From contig NC_031475.1 of assembly GCF_000006565.2 (NCBI RefSeq), forward strand, positions 2,526,190-2,590,189: DNA of 64,000 nt, read 5' to 3'. Made by a program: the position numbers and the translations under genes. Below the pieces are notes generated by a model, which did no database searches, was not told where the DNA came from, and saw only the letters and a list, made by a program, of their open reading frames with translations. Below are positions 55,177 through 64,000 of this stretch, one piece after another (positions within the stretch are counted from its first letter, which is position 1; every line of letters starts with the position of its first letter). This stretch comes from Toxoplasma gondii ME49 (taxonomy: Eukaryota; Apicomplexa; Conoidasida; Eucoccidiorida; Sarcocystidae).

Positions 55177-57091
55177 ATGGGCAGATTCCCTTTTTCATCG
55201 TTTTCTTCTCCGTCTAACGCCCCGTCAGCGAGCAGTCAGGCGCGTGCAGGCCCTGCACCGTCTCCGCCCTCATCCTCTCTCGCAGTGCCCCTCCCTGAAG
55301 GAGACACGTGCAACATCTCTTCCTCGTCTCCACGCCTCAGGACTCCAGGCCTAAGTCCCCGCGCCCGCGGCGGCACTGTTCCCGCCATTTTCCCGGCGTC
55401 GCCATCCCAGGGGCGCGAAGCGCCTTCGTCGGGCCCAGAGGAGACGGCGGGTCCCGAGACCTCTGAGGTTCGGCGTGGCGTTGCGACGGACGGGCCCTCA
55501 CCGACCCCCGCCGATGGCGCCTCCGCCTCGGGTCTCGCCGTCCCTCTGGATCTAACGAAGAAGGACCAAAGAGCCGACCCTCTTGCCCCAAGTGCCCGGA
55601 CTCTCGCTCTCCTTTCCCCCTCGAGTGCAAAATACATGACTGCCCCGAAATGTGTTATTTGTCTGTCATCTCCGGACGAAGTAGGGAACCATCCACGGAT
55701 GTGCGAAGTCCGCTCATAACCTGCAGAACCTTACAGTCTCTGAGGTTCCTGATTTCCATGCTCAAAGATGTTTTTTGTTCCCTGCGTGCTCCGGCACTTC
55801 TATGTCTCTGTCAGATTCCTGCATTTGAAGACATCGTCCGTTTGAGTCGCGCTGTTTGTCGGAAACGCGCCTTGTTTGTGGTTATGTCCTTATCTCTCGC
55901 TACATCTCTGTCTGCGTCGCTTTCTGCTTCTCTAGCTGAGTTGTTTTGTGCCTCTGTCATTTGCAGGCTTTCTGTGCTCCCGTGTCCTCACGTATGATGC
56001 ACGATTGGGGTGGTTCTTGAGCAGCGGCAGTCTCAAAACCTGGTTTTGGTCTCCTTGCGTCTCCGGGTTTTCTTCGACACTTTTCTAGTGCAGAGGTGTC
56101 CGTGCGTCTTTTATTTCCCCTTCTCTCCCACCAGAATTTGCTGTTAAATTTTGTGTGGGTTCTCAGGCTGCTTTCGATCCGTGCGGCCACGTGTGCACGT
56201 GCATGCGTTGCGCCTTTCAGATCGAAAATTGTCCAGTGAGTAATGACCGCCTTTCTATTCCACTACACGCTTACTTTGCCCACACTCAGACCCAGTGATT
56301 CCGAAACTCGTGTTCCAACCTTCTCGTTTCTCTGGAGAGAATTGTGTTACAAGGGGCTATCTCAGGCCAGAAGGGGCTGTAACTCTTCGTGGGAGAGACC
56401 ACCAGAGGACCTGTGCTTGTGGGGAACTCGTATAAAAACGAAACGATACAACCAGTTTGGTGCAGGCTTTTTGGTAGACACGAAAGTCGTGCGACCGGCC
56501 AGAGATTGTTAGTCACTCAGACCGAGACGGGGCTAACAGTGTAGAGGTGGTCCTTCCTTCGTAAATAACGCGTTTGCGAGTGTCTAAAAAGAAAAGGTAA
56601 TTTCCATATCGAACTTCAGCAGCTTCACCGGACTGACTCTGGCGCGAAGCTGAGAGCTAAAGCCACTGAAGTTGAATGCGTCTTTGGCCTGCGCCTTTGT
56701 TTCCACTTTGTCTCGTGCAGATTTGCCGGTCCCAGATTCTGAAGGTATTGAGAATCTACTTGACCGCTTGAATCAACGGCATACGAAAAGGTTATGTCAG
56801 CAGATTAGTGGAAAAACAATTGTCGAGTAGAGCTTGCTAGCTGCCGCGTTTCTTTCTTCCCGCTTTGAAGGCCGTGAGAAGTTACTCACCCGCCTCAACA
56901 GTAATACAGCAGGAAACTGTAGACCTATCCCGAATCATGAGATGAGCGGAAAGAAAAAGCTGCCACGCCGCCTTCTGTCTTTACCTTCGTTTCGCTGACG
57001 CATTTCGACGGGTTACAAGTTGCTAGTTAAGTTTAACCGTTCACTCCTGTCGCAGGTTTTGAAGGAAACACGGATTTTGTTGACCACTTGA
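55177..57091 (+). CDS. RING-HC (C3HC4) finger protein, probable E3 ubiquitin ligase
   Basis: Four exons in phase: 55177-55680, 56167-56235, 56721-56744 and 57056-57091, 210 residues from the Met chosen. The N-terminal 150 residues are Pro/Ser/Ala-rich. The C-terminal RING carries CVICLSSPDE, then DPCGHVCTCMRCAFQIENCP, then ICRSQILK. Zinc ligands are C159, C162, C174, H176, C180, C183, C190 and C193, with the compact C-x-H-x3-C-x2-C spacing of RING-HC ligases such as MGRN1, LOG2 and BIRC proteins. A short Leu-rich tail ending ETRILLTT follows. Such domains recruit E2-ubiquitin. Exon 1 can also begin at a strong acceptor (CTCAG ending 55122), so more N-terminal exons are possible. The third exon is only 24 bases and carries two RING residues, so a model that skips it would destroy the finger. 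Confidence 0.8.
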
Positions 57092-58243
57092 AGAGGCAGT
57101 TTGATGTCATTGAGGCACCAAGGCGGGGAGGTGACAAACGGTCGGCTAGAGAAAGGAGAACATCTCCTTCTGCGCCACTCGTGTTTGCCGTGGTACTCTC
57201 GTTTCCGTCCTCAGGTATTTCAATTGTGGGGAATTTCGTACTGTGTTCCCCATGCTTTGCGTCTCTTTCTCGCTCCGCCATGTCACTTTCCTGGCAATAG
57301 TTTCTTCTCACGTTCTTCTTACTTGCTGAGCGCTTCCCTGGTATCGACCATCTCTCGGACACAGACGTATCACACACATATCGTCACATTTCTTCCACAT
57401 GCTACATTTTAACCGCTTGGCGGTGGCCAGTTTCCTGGATTCCTGCGTTAAGATGTTGGTTTTGTTCAGTGGCGCCGAACACAGGCAATGGGTTCTGCTG
57501 TGCCTCTGGGCAGATGGACACTTGCCATTTGTTCCGGCACAGTTTCACAAAATTACGAGCTCGCGGGCGTCTACAATTTTCTACATGTAGAAATCCCATA
57601 CACGGGCAGAAGCGTGTGCGTAGTGTCTGCTCAGGCGAGGATTCAAACGTGAAAACGCACAATGTTTCCGTAGACAACTGTTGTCTAGTGCTCCAATGTT
57701 TCGCTGTGATTGTTCACAACGGCGCCCAGACTTTCACCGATGCAATTGCCTCTGCCGGTTTGCCAGCTGACGGGAACCAGGCGAAGGTAAAGATGTGTGG
57801 CAGAGAATACAACAACGGCAGTCGACACAGTAATAGGTTATGTGAATCTATCGTATGAACGAACGTGGGCACAAAGAAAGGCGCACCCTTACCTGTGGAG
57901 GGCCTATCAAAAGGAGGCTGGCGCCTCTGTTAAAATGACATCATTGTGGAAACAAACAACTGAGAATGTCTCTACCGACGGAATACATCAACCGCTCTAT
58001 ATGACGCCTTCCGAAGAGCCGCTTGTGGCGGCGCTGTACGGCGGATATGACAAATTCTACGAGTTGGACTACTGGTTTCGATGGTGATAGTATCAGTTGA
58101 CTGGTATCGAGTTATTAGGGTGTGACAGTTCCATCAGACCAAAACTTGCAGGTAGCCTCAGACAGTGAATACGTTATCTTGAAGGTAGGGGCTTCCTGCC
58201 GGGGCTGGGGATTTATTCTAGGGGTGCAAGGGTAAAATACCCG

Positions 58244-58280
58244 TCCCTTTTCTTGACAAAAAATGTTGACAGAAAAGGGA
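58244..58280. repeat. Inverted repeat, 10-bp arms
   Basis: TCCCTTTTCT (58244-58253) and AGAAAAGGGA (58271-58280) are perfect inverted repeats with a 17-base loop. Confidence 0.8.
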
Positions 58281-58369
58281 GCGCCGCCACCTCCCCGCGT
58301 GTCACTATCGACTTGTTACCCTGGCTTCGTTTGCGGACCGATTCCGAAGCATGAGATCTTCTAAATATC

Positions 58370-58388
58370 GGGAAGTTTTACACTTCCC
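58370..58388. repeat. Inverted repeat, 7-bp arms
   Basis: GGGAAGT and ACTTCCC enclose a 5-base loop (TTTAC). The small hairpin lies about 90 bases after the previous one. Confidence 0.7.
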
Positions 58389-58858
58389 TTTCAGAAAAAA
58401 ACGTGTCGCAGTTCTAAGTGTATACCCGCAGGGTCCGTGCGGCGGCACAGTTCCAGCTGCCGAGAAACATCAATTAAACTAGTCTTTCTCGTCAAATGAA
58501 GCGAGAGTAAACCCTAAACTCCCTCGTTGGGCAAAAAGACACATGTCTCGATACGGGATCTGCACGAGTAAAATTCGCGAGAAGGATGCTAGACACACCA
58601 TGCGTGTATACATGGATCTCCTCGTATGTGTGGATGTTCCCCGCGACGCCGGCAAGACAGATGGAAACGCGGATATGTACCTGTCCACATTTCTACCCCT
58701 CCCCTGCGAACGAAGCATGCACGCCTATGTACACCATCCACGCATATGCGTACATAAACAAATTTGTTATCAAGTGATCAGGAATTTGCACAAGCATATG
58801 TACACAGAAAATGGTATGGATGCAACATATCCAGTGCCCATTGTGGACCGAAGCGACC

Positions 58859-59779
58859 TTAAAAGACTTGCTGAGTACGCCGTCGAGACAGTGTCTTTCC
58901 GAAGAGAATCGATCCGATGCTAATATTTTCACTAGTCCAGAGCCGCCTCCGTTGTTCTCGTCTGTCCTCGTATTCCCCCTCGGCTTTTATGCTTTCCGGC
59001 GGCATCGCAGATCCAAGTGCTCTTTGCCCGGCACCGGTGAGTGCAGTGTTTGTCCCCCCAGGAAGACTTGAGGACATTTCTACGTCGTAAGAACTGTCAA
59101 CGGTCACTGCAGAGGAATTTCCGTTAGGTCTCCCACTTGCTGCATCACTGGACTCTTGGTACATGGAAGAAACCGCAGAAGGAGGGTGGTTTGAATCTGA
59201 TCGTGCCGTCTGGAGTTGCGACTCGCTGAAAAGAGAAGTCTGTCTATTTCTATTTTGGGAGAGAGATGAAGTCTGGGCGGAGCCGTCAAGGGAATACGAA
59301 GAATGCTGGAGAGAGTGTGACAACGAAGAAAAGGCAGACATCTGAATGGGTTTAGAAACCGAGTGGTTGAAAGAAAGGAAAACACTTTCTTTGAGTCCTT
59401 CAAGCTGACAGGCTCCTCCACATTCTTCATTTGACGTGTTCGCCGCTACACATCCTGTCAAATAGCGCAGTCGCTTCGCGGGTGGATTCAGGGACGAGTC
59501 ACCAGCTGGTGGAAGAGAGTAAGAGACGTTGTAGAGAGGCGGCGAGTTGCTAGGTTGACCGACAGGACAGAAAGGCCCAGGATGAACCGCGTGCGTCTGT
59601 GCATCACTCTGACAGTTTCCTCCTCCTGACATGCTGCAACTTGCGCATTCGGAAGGATCTGTACGAAATGTAGGTGAAACATTCAACACGTTGCAAGAGG
59701 AGAGTGACTTCTGCATGGCAAACTCCCCCTCGCCTGACCAGCGCTGAGACGCCGACGCTTTTCTCTTCAACACAATCAT
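58859..59779 (-). CDS. Ser-rich hypothetical protein
   Basis: An uninterrupted minus-strand frame of 306 codons. The composition is rich in Ser, Gln, Asn and Gly, with short basic segments (PAKRLRY, about residue 100, and RREQRRRLW, about residue 280) that could be nuclear localisation signals. No domain, signal peptide or membrane segment was recognised. The first Met is used; an upstream exon is possible because a spliceable segment (60078 downward, SPQEVYRNFLPTSMHMLQDG) lies 300 bases upstream, but its phase was not resolved. It is next to, and on the same strand as, the predicted membrane protein gene at 60095. Real coding is likely; function is unknown. Confidence 0.45.
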   Translation of the reverse strand: MIVLKRKASASQRWSGEGEFAMQKSLSSCNVLNVSPTFRTDPSECASCSMSGGGNCQSDAQTHAVHPGPFCPVGQPSNSPPLYNVSYSLPPAGDSSLNPPAKRLRYLTGCVAANTSNEECGGACQLEGLKESVFLSFNHSVSKPIQMSAFSSLSHSLQHSSYSLDGSAQTSSLSQNRNRQTSLFSESQLQTARSDSNHPPSAVSSMYQESSDAASGRPNGNSSAVTVDSSYDVEMSSSLPGGTNTALTGAGQRALGSAMPPESIKAEGEYEDRREQRRRLWTSENISIGSILFGKTLSRRRTQQVF

Positions 59780-60094
59780 GGTGTAGAAAGGGAAAGGTGA
59801 CTACCTTTAGACGGGAAGAGCGGCCGACACCGAATTATGCCTGCATGTCTTCAACAATAGCACTTTGGAGTGGGAGTAAAAGAAGTCCACAATTATCTGC
59901 GTCTTGTTCGAAGCCAGAACACGGCGAAATAGCCCTTCTTCAGGCGTGTGCCTAGGCAAACGGATAGACGGCATGCAGAACACACTAGAACATTGAAAAG
60001 TGTCCTACCGTCTTGAAGCATATGCATTGAAGTCGGCAAAAAATTACGATAGACCTCCTGTGGACTCAGGGCAGACATACCATGGACACAAGAC

Positions 60095-60849
60095 CTACGA
60101 GAAGGGCGCTAAGACGAAATTGATGTGAAGAGCCAAGACGACAAAAAGGGGGAAATAAATCCAGTAGGTGCGTGGCAGCGAGAATGCCACTGAGTCCCCA
60201 CTGACGAGAGAAAAGAGACGACGGCTGACAGACAAACCCCAAGCTACAACAGTCGGCGACACCAGACGCCGAGCAAAAGCCCGCAGAAATGGTCCACTCG
60301 CAGCGGCCGTACCGGAGGAGAAGAACGTCAGGATGATGCAGGTTATTCTCCCGGTAAAATCCTTCCTGTGCAGCGGAAAGATTTTTCGAAAAAATGACCG
60401 TAAAAAGAAAAATGGGTCAATACGACCTGTGTTAGCCCTGCCCCCCACTGATACATAGGCTGACACGTCCCGAAGGTGGGCCAGCGGCAGTTGCTTGATG
60501 AGAATAGGCCGAGAATTTCCCATCGACAGTTCCTCAACAGAACTAAGGTAACGTGAAAACAATGCGTGAACAGCTTTTCTCTCGAAACAAACACCAGAAA
60601 CCCTATCGAGCAATACCACAGCGCGGGACTTGCCTGACACTCTTCAACGCCGGTGAGTCTCTCGCCGGAAAAAACGTTCGGATGATTGAGGGGAAACCGG
60701 TAAAGTGAAACCCTTCCTTTGCATCGAACAAAGAGGTCTTCGGAGCTGACGACTCCGGCGAACAAGTAAGAGAGAATGCACAAAGAAAACAATAGGGACG
60801 CCTTCTCGGCGTTACAGTCCTGAAACCCTTTGGGCCCAGGCTCATGCAT
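60095..60849 (-). CDS. Predicted secretory/membrane protein, function unknown
   Basis: Exon 1 (60849-60641) starts with MHEPGPKGFQDCNAEKAS and then a hydrophobic signal segment (LLFSLCILSYLFAGVVSS). It continues with a presumed lumenal part (VRCKGRVSLYRFPLNHPNVF). Exon 2 starts at 60542 after a good acceptor and is in phase (SVEELSMGNSRPILIKQLPL, then HLRDVSAYVSVGG). The frame stays open to the stop at 60097-60095 and ends with a hydrophobic helix (YWIYFPLFVVLALHINFVL). One or two further introns are likely in the T-rich middle; a donor after TFFSS and an acceptor CTCGTCAG keep the phase and remove a doubtful segment. The overall shape is a signal peptide, a lumenal domain and at least one C-terminal membrane helix, as in small ER proteins. 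The family was not recognised. Confidence 0.45.
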
Positions 60850-63617
60850 CGTGTGCCCATCCGGCTTTTCGACCCGCCGCGGGACATCCGATGCGAACAT
60901 GGGACTAAATTTGGAGGTCCGGGAACTGGATGAGATATCAAGGGCATTCAAAGTGTGAAGGCGGCAGAACGAAGTGGAACATTCTCGATGAAGCACTTCT
61001 CCCTCGCTATATAACCTTCAGAAAAGTCAATTTGAACGGAGACACTGGCCTCCAGCGTATGTCTCCAAATAGTTGCCGCGTGGACAGGCAAGAGTTTACA
61101 TACTCGCACGCCTTCGCACTAATGGCTCGCGTAGACAGTGTGTCAAAGACATGCTGCTCTATCTACTGAGGAGAACGAAAAGGCCCTGGCCTTCTCTATG
61201 TGCCGGATCGAAGCACACGTCTCTGGAAATGGAGAGACAGCCGATATTACATGAAACGGTGCCCAGCTCTTCTGCATAAACGCGCCGGAGTGCGAGTGCA
61301 AGTGAAACAACGAGAATCACCAGCCGAACAAGCAACTGGATATTCAGCTATCGAGACTCTACTAAGAACTCTAGATCTGGTTAGAGCGCTCACGGTGTCG
61401 AGGACTACGTATCATATTGAATTTGGAGTGACCAGCGAACGCGAAATAAAGTGAAGAGAGTTGAGCCGCCAAGAAGGAAAAAGCGAAGAAGAAAGCGTGG
61501 AAACAACGACCGGAAAGGCAGCAGAAGAATCGTGGAGTGCCCTTCCCCTTTCGGTCTCTCGCGTCACCGGCTGGAGGAAGTCGCGGCAACAGAAACGTCG
61601 GGCATGAAGCGATTGCTGTTAGATTGTGGCTCTCATACCAACCTCTTGATTTCTAGCGAATGCGAAAAAAACAGTTTTCTCGGAAAGTCTAGTCGCACGA
61701 CAAAGCTTGCTAGATCTACCGTCAGCAGTCGTTTAACTAAGGATTGAGCAGCTAATGGTTCACCTGTGAAAACTTGGCAACAGACCAGATACACAGCGTG
61801 TAGAGATACCTCATCCAAAATTTATCGATGCATTAAAGGGACTGGATTAGTACGTAAGCACCCATGCTTATCTTGATCTACGTATGTGTAAATGGGTGTA
61901 TCAAACATGCGTATGCAGAATGGATGCTAACGATAAACCTTTGGATAGATATGGTAATTCCATGAGACAAGACGATAGCCCTTTTGTGCGAATAGTTTGG
62001 CAAGACTGATTCTTTGATCGAAACTTCGGCTCCAAAGGCTGGGAATCCTTCCGCCTTGTACCTGTCTGTCGTTCGTATGTCCTGACCTCGCCTACACTTT
62101 GTCTGTGCATGCACTCTTGTTTGTTGTCCAGTGTCATAGCACCGATCCGTAGATCCCGATTTCATGTATTCAAGATGTATATACGGTGCTGTTTTGGCAA
62201 AAACATCTCACTGAGTCATCATTGTCACTTATTCGGGTCACACATGGACCCTGACTTCCTGAACAGTTGCTTGGGATCCATTCAGTTTGGGTGGAGGTGG
62301 ACAACGCCAACTAAAGGGTGAAATGAGGTGACAATAGAAATGTGAGGGAAGACGAAGAACCTGAAGAACAGGGAGCAGAACGGTAAGGTGAATCGATGCG
62401 AAGTTGCTGATAAGTCGAATCTCGACAGCGGGAGCCTCCCCACACCCCTGCACGACTGCTCTTTTTGTTTACTCCAGGAGCGCGTTTTCACATAGATACC
62501 TTATTGTGCTAAGTGGCAGTGTTCTGCAGTTTTTTAAGTCGGTCGTTTCTGGTTTCTGAATGCCGAAACAACCCGGCCAGTCACTTCCGATTCGCTATGT
62601 TATGTACGGACGCGAAAAGGCACAGAGCATTCGCGGATCGCCGTCTATCTTTTCGACAACAGAAAGCTCTCTTCTTTGGCGTAAACAGAGCTAATCAACC
62701 AATCTCGAGAAGAGAAAATTCACTGTTCCGCTTCCTTCATTACCCCTCAGCAGGCACTCCTCCCTTTTTCCACTCTTGCCGCCACCTTCGCCGCACTAAG
62801 ACTGAGGAGAAGTTCCTTTTGCTCCCTTTGAAGCAGGAAGTGCAGCGTCGGAGTAATCGCCTTATTTAGCATAGACACAAAGTTGCATTACAAGACAGAG
62901 AACGAGAAACAGAGAAGCAGGAACGCGCATTGAGAGTTGTTGAGGACTCAGTTGTACTGGTTTCATTACTTGCTGACTACGAAGGTCCCCCGGCAAGCAC
63001 ATGTTAGAGGAATTGCGAGGAATTTCATCCTTCTTCGAGGGCATAAGTGTTTTCTACAATGTTTGGTGCATGACTTGGAAAAACGACGAGCTAGTGTTGG
63101 AATCTAGTGGTGCACACACCGTGCACAGTCTCACAAGTAGCTATCGTCCAAATCTCAGCGACAAGTAACGCCATGGACGAGCAATAGCCACACTGGCGTG
63201 TATGTACACCATCGCTCTAAAGCACCGGAAGTGTTCGAATCACCTAGACAGAATTTAGTTCCACGGCTTTACATACAACGTCTCCGACATATACATCCTT
63301 CCTTCCACCTCTTCATCTTTCCTCCTATTGCAATCGACACACGGTTCCCAACCGTGCAGCAAGATGTCTTCCTGAATCCAGTGGATGTGATGTTTTGTCG
63401 GTTGCAATTGTTCCCGTCTTTCTGCCTACTGCGATTTCGGTGCTATGGTGTGTTGCTCCGTAATGTGTGTTGACACCGTTCCCTACACCCAACAGGATTG
63501 ATCAGCAGGCGTCATGATTCCCAGATCAATATTGCCGCCATCGTTTTGCACACGTGCCAGGAGTCTCTTTTGTCACAGTTCGCAAATCTCGTTCGGAGAC
63601 GGTGAAGTCTTTCAAGG
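60850..63617. other. Intergenic region between divergent genes
   Basis: Upstream of the minus-strand membrane protein gene and of the apyrase gene. Short open frames (for example 62513-62869) lack motifs, and no exon chain could be built. The apyrase promoter should lie just left of 63618. Confidence 0.45.
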
Positions 63618-64000
63618 ATGGAGCCACGTATGCGCTTCTCCTTTCCCACTCAGAAGAACGGTCGACCGTCTCCCGGATCTCTCATCCGTCTCCTCTGCTC
63701 TGCTTTTCTGTCACCGCTCTTCGTACTAGCTGCTGTTACATCGCACCAATTTTCTACTGCACCCGCAGGCGAGACCGCCGTCCTGTACGCGGTTGTGCTG
63801 GATGCTGGAAGCACGGGAACCGGTGTGTTTGTGTACAATGTCGTGCATGAAGAGGACAAGTGCCACGGTGGCCTCGGGAGAGTTACTGTTCAAGTGCCCG
63901 CACTTGCATCTGGAAGTGTTCGTCCCGGAATCTCTGCATTTGCAAAGGGGCAAGAAAATGGGCATTCACGAGGCCATGCAGCATTTCCTGACGAGTTGCT
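63618..64000 (+). CDS. GDA1/CD39-family nucleoside triphosphatase (apyrase), 5' part
   Basis: The frame is open from Met 63618 to the right edge, so only the first 127 residues are present. A signal sequence or N-terminal membrane anchor covers about residues 21-41 (SLIRLLCSAFLSPLFVLAAV). Next comes LYAVVLDAGSTGTGVFVYN, which holds apyrase conserved region 1 (DAGSTGT, residues 62-68), the phosphate-binding loop of this family. SGSVRPGISAFAKG matches the segment that follows in CD39-type enzymes. These enzymes hydrolyse nucleoside tri- and diphosphates in the secretory pathway or outside the cell. The residue after DAGSTGT is Gly, where most members have Arg or Ser. Whether this is a dense-granule NTPase or an ER/Golgi apyrase cannot be decided from the part visible. 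Confidence 0.85.
   Translation, partial: MEPRMRFSFPTQKNGRPSPGSLIRLLCSAFLSPLFVLAAVTSHQFSTAPAGETAVLYAVVLDAGSTGTGVFVYNVVHEEDKCHGGLGRVTVQVPALASGSVRPGISAFAKGQENGHSRGHAAFPDEL

Larger units (their letters stand above)
57092..58858. other. Intergenic region between convergent genes
   Basis: Downstream of both the RING gene and the minus-strand gene ending at 58859. No exon could be supported. An open frame at 57797-58087 has no recognised motif. Two short perfect hairpins occur near 58.2-58.4 kb. Confidence 0.45.

Noticed and set aside
55236..55637. Minus-strand frame antisense to the first RING exon
   Set aside because: GC-rich low-complexity antisense; the RING zinc ligands on the + strand and matching splice phases fix the coding strand.
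53033..57091. A BBS5-RING fusion gene
   Set aside because: The last BBS5 frame passes close to possible RING upstream exons, and a segment PYTPTDNAAAVLGVV superficially fits the spacing of an MGRN1/LOG2 motif. The same segment fits a BBS5 C-terminus ending at a stop at 53811, and phases into the RING exons could not be joined, so two genes are more likely.
1..64000. CRISPR array, insertion sequence or viral genes
   Set aside because: No regularly spaced direct repeats, transposase, integrase or capsid motifs were seen; the window is consistent with a eukaryotic nuclear chromosome.

Overview
The window reads as nuclear DNA of a coccidian apicomplexan, most likely Toxoplasma gondii or a very close relative. 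The support is many short exons with GT-AG introns, pyrimidine-rich leaders, (AT)n runs inside introns, long Ser/Arg-rich low-complexity tails, and conserved eukaryotic genes with Toxoplasma-style insertions. No database was available. Names rest on motifs and on recalled family sequences, and gene models were built by checking that splice phases join.

Layout from left to right. A + strand NAA50-type N-terminal acetyltransferase (1317-3545, 3 exons). A very long single-exon gene on the minus strand for an OFD1-like centriolar protein with TOF, LisH and coiled-coil regions (5773-13482). A tentative minus-strand gene (about 16955-18493). A + strand SAC3/GANP-domain protein of the LENG8/Thp3 type (20422-29043, 10 exons). 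Converging on it, a minus-strand DNAJB12/B14-type ER J-protein (31878-39202, 10 exons). An unidentified minus-strand multi-exon gene (39787-41388, 5' end open). A + strand Ser-rich protein of unknown function (43445-45250). A + strand BBS5 gene (48054-53811, 8 exons). A + strand RING-HC protein (55177-57091, 4 exons; more exons possible upstream). Two minus-strand uncharacterised genes (58859-59779 and 60095-60849). The 5' end of a GDA1/CD39 apyrase that runs off the right edge (63618-64000+).

The clearest biological theme is ciliary. BBS5 (a BBSome subunit) and an OFD1-like basal-body protein lie about 35 kb apart, in an organism group where only male gametes are flagellated. The BBS5 N-terminus (Met-Gly-Ala-Cys-Met-Ser) looks like a myristoylation plus palmitoylation signal. 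The other named genes are housekeeping: protein acetylation, mRNA processing or export, ER protein quality control, ubiquitylation and nucleotide hydrolysis.

Non-coding structure includes two tandem duplications (69 bp and about 90 bp), a 22-bp palindrome carrying two TGCATGC cores, a 28-bp near-perfect palindrome, intronic (AT)n tracts, a 12-bp minisatellite and a degenerate dispersed repeat. No CRISPR array, rRNA or convincing tRNA was seen.
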